Positions 32,025 to 40,241 are shown, numbered from the stretch's first letter. The stretch is 64,000 nt of DNA from Rhodococcus sp. P1Y (GCF_003641205.1 NZ_CP032762.1:5724001-5788000); one strand, 5' to 3'. Notes: generated by a model not told the origin, from the sequence alone. A program made the numbers and translations.

Positions 32025-32737
32025 GCGCCCAACGCCGCCTCTCCCAGAAACGCCAGGACGACCGAGGAGTGCGAGCGTGCTTCCTCGGCACTACCGGAGT
32101 ACACGGACTCACCACGATTGACCACGACGACATCGTCGGCGACACGCAGTCCTGCTTCGGCGTTCTGCTCGACCATCAGCACCCCGAGCCCGCGGTCACC
32201 GATCTCTCGCACACTGGCCATGACGGTGTCGACCACCGCAGGCGCGAGGCCCATCGACGGCTCGTCCATCATGATGTACTTCGGATCGGACATCAGCCCG
32301 CGTCCGAAGGCGAGCATCTGCTGCTCACCGCCGCTCAGCAGGCCAGCGGGCCCGTCCTTGCGTTCCCTCAGAATCGGGAACAGCTCGTACGCCAGCTCTG
32401 TGTTCTTCTCGCGTTTCTCCTTGGTCGACGTGTACCCCCCGATGCGTAGGTTCTCGGCGACGGACAACGACGCGAACACCTGCCGCCCCTCGGGGACGAG
32501 CGAAATACCTTTGCTGACCACCCGGTGAGCTTTCACACCGACCAACGACTCACCGTCGAGAACGATCGATCCTGCCGTCGGCTCCACCAAGCCAGCAATG
32601 GTACGAAGCGTCGTACTCTTTCCCGCACCATTTGCGCCGAGTACCAACGTGATTCGTCCCGGTTGCACGGTGAGACCGATATTCGTGACCGCGCTGACCT
32701 TGCCGTACTGGACGTGGAGATCACTGACTTCGAGCAT
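32021..32737 (-). CDS. livF: LivF-type ABC transporter ATPase
   Basis: A 238-residue ATP-binding subunit of a branched-chain-amino-acid-type importer. Walker A GANGAGKST, Q-loop region PEGRQVF (the LivF hallmark), signature LSGGEQQML and Walker B YIMMDEPSMGLAP are all present. ATG 32737, with GAGGAG upstream, overlaps the end of the livG gene by 17 bp. Energises the permease pair below. The catabolic context suggests import of an organic acid, alcohol or terpenoid rather than an amino acid. Confidence 0.88.
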   Translation of the reverse strand: MLEVSDLHVQYGKVSAVTNIGLTVQPGRITLVLGANGAGKSTTLRTIAGLVEPTAGSIVLDGESLVGVKAHRVVSKGISLVPEGRQVFASLSVAENLRIGGYTSTKEKREKNTELAYELFPILRERKDGPAGLLSGGEQQMLAFGRGLMSDPKYIMMDEPSMGLAPAVVDTVMASVREIGDRGLGVLMVEQNAEAGLRVADDVVVVNRGESVYSGSAEEARSHSSVVLAFLGEAALGA

Positions 32738-33548
32738 CCTGTGCTCCTCGCTTCCCGAGATAGGCTTCCTGCACGCTGGGTTCGCGCACAACGTCCTGAG
32801 GCTTCCCCTGTGCGATCAGAACGCCGAAGTTCATGGCAATCAACGTGTCGCACGTGTCGACCATCATCTGTACGTCGTGTTCGACGAGCAACTGTGTGAG
32901 CCCCTCCTCGCGAAGCTTCTTCAGCAGGGCGGAGACATCCTCGCGTTCGGTCTTGTTCATGCCGGCAGTGGGCTCGTCGAGCAGAAGAAGCCGGGGAGAC
33001 ATCGCAATTGCCCTGGCGATCTCCACCCGACGTTGCAAGCCGTAGGACAGCTCGCCTGGCCTGACGTCCTCCAGCCCCGTCAGACCGGTACGCTCCAGAG
33101 CCTCGGCGACCGCGTCCTTCGACCGCTTCAGAAGAACCTTTCGACCGACGATCCGCTCGCGAAACCCGCCGTCCTCGGCACCGAGATCTGCTCCGAGCGC
33201 GACGTTCTCGCGGACCGTCAGATCCGGGAGCAACCGGACTGTCTGGAACGTACGTGCGATACCGAGCTTGGCGACCCTCTGCGGGGACACTTTCGCAAAT
33301 GCCTCGCCCTCGAATGTCAAGGCACCGCGCGTGAGTGGGGTCAACCGTGTGATCGCAGCCAAGAGGGTGCTCTTGCCGGACCCGTTCGGTCCGAGGATGC
33401 CGAAGATCTTCCCTCGGGTGATGTCGAACGAAATGCCGTCGACGGCTTTGATTCCACCGTAATGCACCGCGACATCGTCGATTCCGAGCACAACATCGGC
33501 TGTGGCGTGGCTAGCGACAGTCTCTCGTGACACTGCGTCGGTCGTCAT
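32721..33548 (-). CDS. livG: LivG-type ABC transporter ATPase
   Basis: A 275-residue second ATPase of the importer. Walker A GPNGSGKST, the GIARTFQTVRLLPDLTVREN Q-loop region typical of LivG, signature LSYGLQRRVEIARA (S-Y-G instead of S-G-G, common in LivG), and Walker B LLLDEPTAGMN. The N-terminus has a 20-residue extension before GIDDVAVHYGG. Its ATG overlaps the LivM stop (ATGA). Works as heterodimer with LivF in the membrane complex. Confidence 0.88.
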   Translation of the reverse strand: MTTDAVSRETVASHATADVVLGIDDVAVHYGGIKAVDGISFDITRGKIFGILGPNGSGKSTLLAAITRLTPLTRGALTFEGEAFAKVSPQRVAKLGIARTFQTVRLLPDLTVRENVALGADLGAEDGGFRERIVGRKVLLKRSKDAVAEALERTGLTGLEDVRPGELSYGLQRRVEIARAIAMSPRLLLLDEPTAGMNKTEREDVSALLKKLREEGLTQLLVEHDVQMMVDTCDTLIAMNFGVLIAQGKPQDVVREPSVQEAYLGKRGAQDARSQ

Positions 33549-34477
33549 GCTTTCTCCCCTGTTTGAGCCAGGTCGAGTTCCTCGGCCGTACCGCCGGTTT
33601 CCTTCTCCCCTGCGACACCTGCCAGCCGTTTGGCCTTGGACTTTCGAATCAGATCCAGGACGGTTCCGTAGATCCCGCCCGGTACGTAGACGGCCGCGAT
33701 CGCCACAATGATGCCGTAGACGATGGCCTGGTACTGCCCGACGATTTCGAGGTAGTACGGCAACCACGTGAAGATGATCGCGCCGATGACGATTCCCAGC
33801 CACGAGCGTCCACCACCGACGATGATGATCGTCAAACCCAGCACGACGAGTGGGAATCCGATGCTCTCCGGTGCCACCGTGGTACGGAGGAGCACGTTGA
33901 TCGCGCCACCGAGGGCACCGATGAACCCGCTGATCACGAAAGAGCTGATTCGGTACCGCGAGACGTTGACGCCCATGGACGACGCCAGCTCGGGATCCTC
34001 GCGAACGGCATCGATACGCCGTCCCAGACGCCCCCGCTCGCTCAGTGCCAGTAGCGCGACGACGAGCACGGTGATGGCAATGATGTGACCGATGGTCAAC
34101 TGCGGAAACGCGAGTGCGCCGAACAGTCCGACGGAGGCTCCGGTCAACGTCCCACCGTTGTGGGCGACGACGGTGATGATCAGGTCGAACGACACCGTTG
34201 CCATTGCCAGGTAGAGCCCGTTGAGCCGTTGCACCAGCAGCGCGAGCAGAAAACCGATCAGCCCACAGATGATCATGATCGCCGCGATGGCTGCAAAAGA
34301 GCTGAACCCGTAGCGGATGACGAAGATTGCCGCTCCGTACGATCCAAGACCGTAGAAGCCTGCGCCTGCAAAGGAGAACACACCCATGCGCAGCTGAACC
34401 TGGATACTCAGCGCCAGCAGCAGAACGGTGAACGTGCTCTGGAACAGAACGATGTGCGAGAAGTAGAACTGACTCAT
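33545..34477 (-). CDS. livM: LivM-type ABC permease
   Basis: A 310-residue membrane permease with about nine hydrophobic segments. LivM-type features are FSFAGAGFYGLGSYGAAI, the loop LYLAMATVSFDLI, and the cytoplasmic coupling loop DAVREDPELASSMGVNVSRYR, which contacts the ATPases. The C-terminus is a charged tail after IRKSKAKRLAG. Coupled to LivH (34474, ATGA overlap) and LivG. Complete. Confidence 0.87.
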   Translation of the reverse strand: MSQFYFSHIVLFQSTFTVLLLALSIQVQLRMGVFSFAGAGFYGLGSYGAAIFVIRYGFSSFAAIAAIMIICGLIGFLLALLVQRLNGLYLAMATVSFDLIITVVAHNGGTLTGASVGLFGALAFPQLTIGHIIAITVLVVALLALSERGRLGRRIDAVREDPELASSMGVNVSRYRISSFVISGFIGALGGAINVLLRTTVAPESIGFPLVVLGLTIIIVGGGRSWLGIVIGAIIFTWLPYYLEIVGQYQAIVYGIIVAIAAVYVPGGIYGTVLDLIRKSKAKRLAGVAGEKETGGTAEELDLAQTGEKA

Positions 34478-35364
34478 ACCCGTCGCACCTCCTTACGGCC
34501 GAAGAGACCCTGCGGGCGAAGCAGCAGGACGAGGAAGATCATGCCGAAGCACACGGCGTCGACCCATCCACCGCCGGTGAATCGCAACACCAGAGTCTCC
34601 GACAACGCCAGGATGTAGGCGCCCGCGGCAACACCGGCCGTGCTCCCGACGCCACCGAGGATGATGACGGCGAATGCCTTGATCAAAAGCGTCTCACCGC
34701 TTTCCGGGGTGATGGCGCCGAGATTGAACGTGAGGAGAGCCCCCGCCAGGCCTGCTAGACCTCCGGCAAAGGCCATGGTGGACAGGGAGAGCTTTCGACG
34801 GTCGACTCCCATGAGCGCCGCCGTTTCGGCGTCGACACCGATGGCCCGGAGCGCCAGTCCTGCCATGGACTTGCGTAGCCATATCGCCATCCCGACCGTC
34901 AGAATCACGGCGGACAGCACGATGATCACACCGGTGTTCGAGATTCGAAGGCCGAAGAACGAGAACACCTTCACTGCGTAGGAGCTGTTGGAGAAGCCGA
35001 ACGGCTCGGACTTGGTGACATACTGGGCGATCGCGAGTGGGATGGCGGCAACGCCGATGCCGCCTATCAAAATCTGTAGCTCTGCAATCCGATGAGTCTT
35101 CGCTCTCCTCAGAATCGGTTGGAATGCAAGCACTTCGATGGCCGTGGACAACAACGCACCCACGAGCACCGACACAGCAATGACGCCGATCATCGGCAAT
35201 TGTTGGTCTTTGACCACCAGGTAGCCGACGAACCCCGCGAACATGAAGATCGCGCCGTGCGCGAAGTTGAGGATCCCGACGGTGCCCCACACGAGGGACA
35301 TGCCGAGACAGAACAGGACATAGATGGATCCGAGTATCGCCGCATCGATGAGTGTCTGACCCAT
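34474..35364 (-). CDS. livH: LivH-type ABC permease
   Basis: A 296-residue permease of the importer, eight or so membrane segments. It starts MGQTLIDAAILGSIYVLFCLG, has VWGTVGILNFAHGAIFMFAGF (the classical LivH stretch), and the coupling loop RAIGVDAETAALMGVDRRKL. The C-terminal segment has LLLRPQGLFGRKE, typical of this family. It follows the substrate-binding-protein gene by 39 bp and overlaps livM by 4 bp. Confidence 0.88.
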   Translation of the reverse strand: MGQTLIDAAILGSIYVLFCLGMSLVWGTVGILNFAHGAIFMFAGFVGYLVVKDQQLPMIGVIAVSVLVGALLSTAIEVLAFQPILRRAKTHRIAELQILIGGIGVAAIPLAIAQYVTKSEPFGFSNSSYAVKVFSFFGLRISNTGVIIVLSAVILTVGMAIWLRKSMAGLALRAIGVDAETAALMGVDRRKLSLSTMAFAGGLAGLAGALLTFNLGAITPESGETLLIKAFAVIILGGVGSTAGVAAGAYILALSETLVLRFTGGGWVDAVCFGMIFLVLLLRPQGLFGRKEVRRV

Positions 35365-35403
35365 GGTTTCAGATCACCTCTCCCCGTGAACGTTCGGTGA
35401 TCG

Positions 35404-36567
35404 TCATTCCGCGAGCAGCCCTTCCGCGGTGCCGTCCCACTCGACGACGACTCCGGCGACCCGCTGGTCATTTCCTTCGAACGTCACCGGCCCGACGGCA
35501 CCGTCGAATCCAGCTGCGGCGACGGCGTCGAGACCGTTCTTGACGTCCTCGCGCGAGGCGCCGCCCGATTCCTTGATGGCCCTGGCGATCATCCATGCCG
35601 CGTCGTAGCCTTCGGCGGCATAGTTGAGCGGGTTCTTGCCGTACTTGGCGTTGTACGCCTCGACGAAGGAAACCGAGGACGGTGCGGTCTGAAGGTAGTT
35701 GAAATCGGTCGCCCAGAACATCCCTGCACCTGCCGGCCCTGCGGGAGCGAGGTTTCCGGCGCCTGCGGCCGGGTTCCCGACGGCCGGGCCGTCGAATCCT
35801 GCCTGACGCAGCTGCGACATGGCGGTGGCATTCTGTGCGCCGACGAGGAGGAACACCACAGCGTCGGGCTTCTCTCCGACGATCTTGGTGATGGTCGACG
35901 CGAAGTCTTGCGTCGTGGACTGCACGCTGGTGCTGGAGAGAATTTCCAGGTCCTCGCTCTCCTGCATGGCTGGGAGCTGCTTTTCGGCGATTTCTGCCAG
36001 CGTCGGCTGGCCTGCGTTGTAGAGCACGCTGATTCGTTTGGCGCCGAGAGTCTTCAGATGGTCGATCGCTTTGGGGAAGTACGTTTCCTGCGGCGCAGTC
36101 GATCGGAATGTGTAGTCGCCGATGACAACCCCTGCACTTCCGGACTGGGTGAACACGACGGGAGTCTTCGACGACTCGGCTATCGGTGCTACTGCGACCG
36201 ACTGTGCACCGGACACGGTGCCGAGGATGGCGGCGACGTTCGGGTTCGCAATCCCTTCGGTCACTTGACTCGCAGCGGTCTGGGCGTCGCCCGCGGTGTC
36301 ACGACTGTCGAGCTTCAGCGTGGAATCGCCGAGGAACTTCTGATCGTTGATCTCGTCGACGGCCAACTCGATTCCTTCTAGCTGCGAGCCCCCGACGTAC
36401 GCGAGCGTTCCGGTCTTGTCCGTCGTGGAGAGCACGGTGATCTCGGCAGGCATCTCCCCCGAGGCTGTTGCACCGGTTGGTCCTGACCCACTACACGCTG
36501 CCATGGACAGCATGGCTCCGGTCAGCCCGAACAGGACCAGTCTGCCGGGACCCGTGGTGAACTTCAT
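35404..36567 (-). CDS. LivK-type extracellular substrate-binding lipoprotein
   Basis: A 387-residue periplasmic-binding-protein fold lipoprotein, first gene of the transporter operon. The N-terminus is a signal peptide with basic start, hydrophobic core (LVLFGLTGAMLSM) and a lipobox-like MAAC, so Cys about 25 would be lipidated. The mature part has ELAVDEIND-type repeats typical of type I binding proteins (GGSQLEGIELAVDEIND), ILGTVSGAQSVAVAPIAE and AAEGYDAAWMIARAI. It delivers substrate to LivHM. CRP-like sites lie at 36605-36620 and 36725-36740 upstream. The ligand is not predictable from sequence, but the operon partner SDR suggests a catabolic substrate. Confidence 0.86.
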   Translation of the reverse strand: MKFTTGPGRLVLFGLTGAMLSMAACSGSGPTGATASGEMPAEITVLSTTDKTGTLAYVGGSQLEGIELAVDEINDQKFLGDSTLKLDSRDTAGDAQTAASQVTEGIANPNVAAILGTVSGAQSVAVAPIAESSKTPVVFTQSGSAGVVIGDYTFRSTAPQETYFPKAIDHLKTLGAKRISVLYNAGQPTLAEIAEKQLPAMQESEDLEILSSTSVQSTTQDFASTITKIVGEKPDAVVFLLVGAQNATAMSQLRQAGFDGPAVGNPAAGAGNLAPAGPAGAGMFWATDFNYLQTAPSSVSFVEAYNAKYGKNPLNYAAEGYDAAWMIARAIKESGGASREDVKNGLDAVAAAGFDGAVGPVTFEGNDQRVAGVVVEWDGTAEGLLAE

Positions 36568-36604
36568 GACTCCTCCTATTTCATGGCAATGATGCGCATG
36601 AACT

Positions 36605-36620
36605 CGTGATCGGTGTCACA
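36605..36620. promoter_or_regulatory. CRP/GlxR-like palindrome
   Basis: CGTGATCGGTGTCACA matches TGTGA-N6-TCACA apart from the first base. It is 38 bp upstream of the binding-protein gene start on the minus strand, a location consistent with control of the transporter operon. Confidence 0.5.
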
Positions 36621-36705
36621 GTAGAACCAAATCGGACGGTTGTCCAGATCACACGTGGCGGCGAAACCACAGCTGGAGCTATCGCAAACACGGACGGTTG
36701 CGGCG

Positions 36706-36720
36706 AATGATTATCAGTGT
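36706..36720 (+). promoter_or_regulatory. AT-rich shared motif, copy f
   Basis: AATGATTATCAGTGT shares ATGATTAT with copies b, d and e. It lies in the 219-bp divergent region between the transporter operon and the hydrolase/monooxygenase operon, 4 bp from the CRP-like site at 36725-36740. Confidence 0.42.
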
Positions 36721-36724
36721 TTAG

Positions 36725-36740
36725 AGTGAGGTGCATCACC
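36725..36740. promoter_or_regulatory. CRP-like site
   Basis: AGTGAGGTGCATCACC keeps GTGA-N6-TCAC with mismatches at the outer bases. The inner GGTG-cat-CACC is a perfect inverted repeat. It stands 4 bp after AT-rich copy f, upstream of the hydrolase gene. Confidence 0.38.
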
Positions 36741-36743
36741 TGA

Positions 36744-36758
36744 ACGGACACCGTCCGT
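36744..36758. promoter_or_regulatory. Perfect 15-bp palindrome, candidate operator
   Basis: ACGGAC-ACC-GTCCGT is a perfect inverted repeat 28 bp upstream of the hydrolase start, just ahead of the ribosome-binding site GAAGGAG (36773-36779). Its place fits a repressor operator overlapping the transcription start. Confidence 0.45.
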
Positions 36759-36786
36759 AATTAGAGCACTTCGAAGGAGTCATGCC

Positions 36787-37716
36787 ATGGCACTCGACGA
36801 CGCCACAGCCGCGTTCCTCACCCAAGCCGCCGAAGGTGGCGGCAAAGCGCTGCACGAGATGACGCCTGACGAGGTCCGCGCGATGAACGACACCTTCATC
36901 GACCTCTACGGCCCCGGCCCCGACATGCACTCAGTCGAAAACACGACAGCGCAGGCCGCCGACGGTTACCGAATCCCCGTACGAGTGCTGACACCAGCGG
37001 ATTCGCCACGCGGCGTGCTCGTGTATTTCCACGGCGGCGGATGGGTCGTCGGGACTCCCGATCAGTTCGACACCCTGGCGCGGCGCCTAGCTGTGGAGAC
37101 AGGATGCACCGTCGTGCTTCCCGACTACCGTCTCGCACCGGAGAACGTCTACCCCACCGCGGCCGACGACGCATGGGATGTATTGCAGTGGGCGGCATCT
37201 CGCTTCGGTTCGTCCTTGCCGCTCATGGTGGGCGGTGACAGCTCGGGTGGCAATCTCGCGGCAGTGGTCGCTCAGCGCGCCGTTCGGGAGAACGGACCGA
37301 CCGTGTCGCTGCAAGTCCTCGTCTACCCGGTAACCGATCACGACTTCGAGAACAGCTCGTACGCCGACCCCGCCAATCAGCTCATGCTCGACAAGGCGTC
37401 GATGGTCTGGTTCTGGGATCTCTACACGCCCGATGCGACCGTTCGCAGCAACTGGGACGTGTCCCCCTTGCATGCAGAGGACCTGTCGGGGGTTGCCCCG
37501 GCGGTGGTGTTGTTAGCCGAACACGACGTCCTTCGCGTCGAAGGTCAGGCCTATGCCGAAAAGCTCAACGCCGCCGGCGTGCGCGCGGAGATGAAGGTGT
37601 TCGACGGACAAATGCACGGGTTCTTCCAGTTCGTCAACATCCTTCCAGGCGCGGACGCCGGTATCGCATACGTCGGCGAGTCCGTTCGTGCCCATCTCTC
37701 ATCTGCTGTGGTCTGA
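36787..37716 (+). CDS. Alpha/beta hydrolase, HSL/GDXG family, monoterpene-lactone-hydrolase-like
   Basis: A 309-residue alpha/beta hydrolase of the hormone-sensitive-lipase (GDXG) family. Oxyanion motif FHGGGW, nucleophile Ser in GGDSSGGN, Asp in LLAEHDVLR and His in GQMHGF form the full catalytic set. The monoterpene epsilon-lactone hydrolase MlhB of R. erythropolis DCL14 belongs to this family. The gene is 11 bp upstream of a Baeyer-Villiger monooxygenase, the enzyme that makes such lactones, so ring opening of the lactone is the likely job. GAAGGAG precedes the ATG. A plain esterase cannot be excluded. Confidence 0.83.
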   Translation: MALDDATAAFLTQAAEGGGKALHEMTPDEVRAMNDTFIDLYGPGPDMHSVENTTAQAADGYRIPVRVLTPADSPRGVLVYFHGGGWVVGTPDQFDTLARRLAVETGCTVVLPDYRLAPENVYPTAADDAWDVLQWAASRFGSSLPLMVGGDSSGGNLAAVVAQRAVRENGPTVSLQVLVYPVTDHDFENSSYADPANQLMLDKASMVWFWDLYTPDATVRSNWDVSPLHAEDLSGVAPAVVLLAEHDVLRVEGQAYAEKLNAAGVRAEMKVFDGQMHGFFQFVNILPGADAGIAYVGESVRAHLSSAVV

Positions 37717-37727
37717 AAGGAATCCCA

Positions 37728-39329
37728 ATGAGCACAACCGATTTCGATTCCGTCGTCATCGGCGCCGGCTTTTCCGGTGTCTACATGACGCACAAGCTCG
37801 AATCTCTCGGCCTCTCGGTCCGAGGTTACGAGGCCGCCGAAACCGTTGGTGGTACGTGGTTCTGGAACACATATCCCGGTGCACGATGCGACTGCATCAG
37901 CATGGAATACGCGTTCACGTTCTCACAGGAGATCATCGACGAGTGGGAATGGACGGAGCGCTATCCAGCCCAACCGGAGATCCTGAGGTATATCGACTTC
38001 GTCGCGAACAAGCTGGATGTCAAGAAGCACTTTCGGTTCGGAGTACGCGTCGAATCAGCGGTGTGGGACGAGGACACATCGCGTTGGACGGTCGGCACCG
38101 ACGCCGGTGAATACGTCACGGCGAAGTACTTGATCACCGCGGCCGGATGCCTTTCGACGTCGTCGACACCTGATTTCGCGGGTCTGGACGCCTACGAGGG
38201 TGAGACGATCCACACCAGCGCGTGGCCGCGTGACGGATTCGACTTCGCGGGCAAACGGGTAGGTGTCATCGGCACCGGATCTTCTGGTGTGCAGGTAATT
38301 CCGAAGATCGCCGAGCAGGCCGAACATCTGACGGTCTTCCAGCGCACACCCGCCTTCAGCCTCGACTGCGGCAACCGGCCACTGACCGAAGACGAGAAGC
38401 AGTCCTTCCGAGCCGACATCGAGAACTTCAAGGTCGCGTCGAGGGCATCCGGAGGCGGTCAGCCAGTCGACACGCTCGAGGTCAACACGTTCGACCACTC
38501 CGAGGAAGAGCGTCTGGCCGTGTTCGAGGAACGGTGGAGTCGCCATCGTGCCATAGATCTCATCGCTGCCTACCCGGACCTGCTCAGCAATCGTGAGGCC
38601 AACGACACGATCGCCGAGTTCTTCCGCGGCAAGATCCGATCCGTCGTCGAGGACCCGGAACTTGCCGAGGCACTCTCACCTCGTGAGCATCCGCTGGGAG
38701 CGAAGCGAATCACACTCGATACCAACTACTTCCAAACCTACAACCGCGACAACGTATCGCTCGTCAGCGTGAAGGATGCGCCGATCGAAGGGTTGACTCC
38801 GACCGGGCTGAAGACCGCAGACGCCGAGTACCCTCTCGACGTCATAGTCTTCGCCACCGGTTTCGACGCAATCACCGGACCACTGTTGAAGATCGACATT
38901 CGAGGCCGTAACGGAAAGTCACTGCAGGACAAGTGGACCGACGGTCCGAGCACGTACCTCGGCATTGCCGTCGACGAGTTCCCGAACCTGTTCACTTTGA
39001 CCGGACCTGGTAGCCCCAACGTGTTGACCAACGTGGTCTGCGCCATCGAACAGCACGTCGAGTGGACGGCGGACACCGTCGCGCACCTGGAGTCGATCGG
39101 CGCCACCACATTCGAGGCGGACGAGACCGCGGCGAAGGAATGGACAACGCAGGCAATCGAACTCGCTGACACCACGCTCTACCCCGAGGGCAACTCGTGG
39201 TACACCGGCGCCAACATTCCCGGCAAACCTCGCGTGATCATGTCCTATGTCGGCGGACTCAACGTCTACCGAGACATCTGCGACGACGTCGCAGCCAAGG
39301 GCTACGAAGGCTTCACGATCACCCATTAG
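37728..39329 (+). CDS. Baeyer-Villiger monooxygenase, cyclohexanone monooxygenase type
   Basis: A 533-residue class B flavoprotein monooxygenase that inserts oxygen beside a ketone using FAD, NADPH and O2. FAD motif VVIGAGFSG (residues 9-17), GGTWFWNTYPGARCD which is typical of CHMO-like enzymes, the type I fingerprint YEGETIHTSAWP (156-167; the consensus Phe is Tyr here), and the second Rossmann motif VIGTGSSGVQ (180-189). Length matches cyclohexanone and monocyclic monoterpene ketone monooxygenases. It lies between the hydrolase and an EthD protein in one transcript. The pathway: cyclic ketone to lactone to hydroxy acid. Confidence 0.88.
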   Translation: MSTTDFDSVVIGAGFSGVYMTHKLESLGLSVRGYEAAETVGGTWFWNTYPGARCDCISMEYAFTFSQEIIDEWEWTERYPAQPEILRYIDFVANKLDVKKHFRFGVRVESAVWDEDTSRWTVGTDAGEYVTAKYLITAAGCLSTSSTPDFAGLDAYEGETIHTSAWPRDGFDFAGKRVGVIGTGSSGVQVIPKIAEQAEHLTVFQRTPAFSLDCGNRPLTEDEKQSFRADIENFKVASRASGGGQPVDTLEVNTFDHSEEERLAVFEERWSRHRAIDLIAAYPDLLSNREANDTIAEFFRGKIRSVVEDPELAEALSPREHPLGAKRITLDTNYFQTYNRDNVSLVSVKDAPIEGLTPTGLKTADAEYPLDVIVFATGFDAITGPLLKIDIRGRNGKSLQDKWTDGPSTYLGIAVDEFPNLFTLTGPGSPNVLTNVVCAIEQHVEWTADTVAHLESIGATTFEADETAAKEWTTQAIELADTTLYPEGNSWYTGANIPGKPRVIMSYVGGLNVYRDICDDVAAKGYEGFTITH

Positions 39330-39340
39330 AAGGAGTTCCC

Positions 39341-39646
39341 ATGTTTCGCATCAGCATCGCCTACAACCATCCCGACAACCCCGATGCGTTCCTCGCGCAC
39401 TACCGCAGCGTGCACGCGCCGTTGACCGCGAAGATGCCCGGCATCATCTCGTTCGAGTGGGGCGTGTCCGAGACTCTCGACGGATCGACGCCGGCCCATT
39501 TCGTCGTCGGCAATCTGAACTTCCCGTCCAAGGAGGACGCTATCGCCGCCCTCGGATCCGAGGAGGGCAAGGCGGGCGCGGACGACATGCCCAACTTCGC
39601 CGGTGCCGGCTTCGTCATGGATATGCACGAAGTCGAGGTCGCCTAG
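39341..39646 (+). CDS. EthD-family protein
   Basis: A 101-residue ferredoxin-like (dimeric alpha-beta barrel) protein of the EthD family. It has AYNHPDNPDAFLAHYRSVHAPL (residues about 6-27), where YRSVHAPL is the family signature, and the C-terminal FAGAGFVMDMHEVEV. EthD proteins are found beside oxygenases and are needed for ethyl tert-butyl ether use, but their chemistry is unclear. AAGGAG overlaps the monooxygenase stop region. The TAG stop lies at the base of the palindrome 39645-39688, which probably ends the operon. Confidence 0.8.
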   Translation: MFRISIAYNHPDNPDAFLAHYRSVHAPLTAKMPGIISFEWGVSETLDGSTPAHFVVGNLNFPSKEDAIAALGSEEGKAGADDMPNFAGAGFVMDMHEVEVA

Positions 39647-39688
39647 TGGTGTGGTTAGGTGCCCCCTGGGGCACCTAACCACACCACT
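39645..39688. repeat. Dispersed palindrome, copy 3, perfect 21-bp stem
   Basis: Arms 39645-39665 and 39668-39688 are perfect complements with a 2-base loop. The arm starts AGTGGTGTGGTTAGGTG, related to CCAGTGGCACGGTTA of copies 1 and 4. It lies between the EthD gene and convergent pyrE and likely serves as a terminator for both. Confidence 0.85.
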
Positions 39689-39701
39689 GGCGGCAGAGCC
39701 G

Positions 39702-40241
39702 CTACAGGCCCAGATCGGCCAATCCGAGGAGCGAGCGGTACTCGAGCCCCTCGGCAGCGATGACCTCGTCCGCGCCGGTCGCCCGGTCCACGACGGTCGC
39801 GACGCCCACCACGGTGGCCCCAGCGTCACGGAGCGCCTTGACTGCGGTGAGCGGCGAATTCCCGGTAGTAGTCGTGTCCTCCACCACCAGTACTCGCTTC
39901 CCGACGATGTCGGGTCCTTCGATCTGACGCTGCATTCCGTGCGCCTTGGCCGCTTTCCGTACGACGAAGCCGTCGATCGGCCGACCCGCCGCATGGACGA
40001 TCGACAGCGCAACCGGATCGGCGCCCATCGTCAGGCCGCCCACGGAATCGAACTCCCAATCCTCGACGAGCTCCCGCATGAGCGAGCCGATCAGCGCACT
40101 GGCGCGATGATGAAGCGTCGCGCGTCGCAGATCGACGTAGTAGTCGGCTTCCTTGCCCGAGGACAACGTCACCTTGCCGTGTACTACGGCGAGTTCACGA
40201 ACCAGCTCGGCCAATTCGGTGCGCTGGGCATTGTCGGCCAT
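39702..40241 (-). CDS. pyrE: Orotate phosphoribosyltransferase
   Basis: A 179-residue phosphoribosyltransferase making OMP from orotate and PRPP in pyrimidine synthesis. It has VHGKVTLSSGKEADYYVDLRR (residues about 20-40; the flexible-loop Lys and YYVD), GGLTMGADPVA, VVRKAAKAHGM and the PRPP-binding loop VLVVEDTTTTGNS. Length is normal for actinobacterial PyrE. In M. tuberculosis the orthologue (Rv0382c) likewise lies near clpB, so this marks the start of a conserved housekeeping segment. Confidence 0.93.
   Translation of the reverse strand: MADNAQRTELAELVRELAVVHGKVTLSSGKEADYYVDLRRATLHHRASALIGSLMRELVEDWEFDSVGGLTMGADPVALSIVHAAGRPIDGFVVRKAAKAHGMQRQIEGPDIVGKRVLVVEDTTTTGNSPLTAVKALRDAGATVVGVATVVDRATGADEVIAAEGLEYRSLLGLADLGL

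Noticed and set aside
39645..39688. Palindrome as a site-specific recombination or attachment site
   Set aside because: No integrase or transposase is nearby, and the related copies all sit between convergent genes, which fits terminators or REP-like repeats better.
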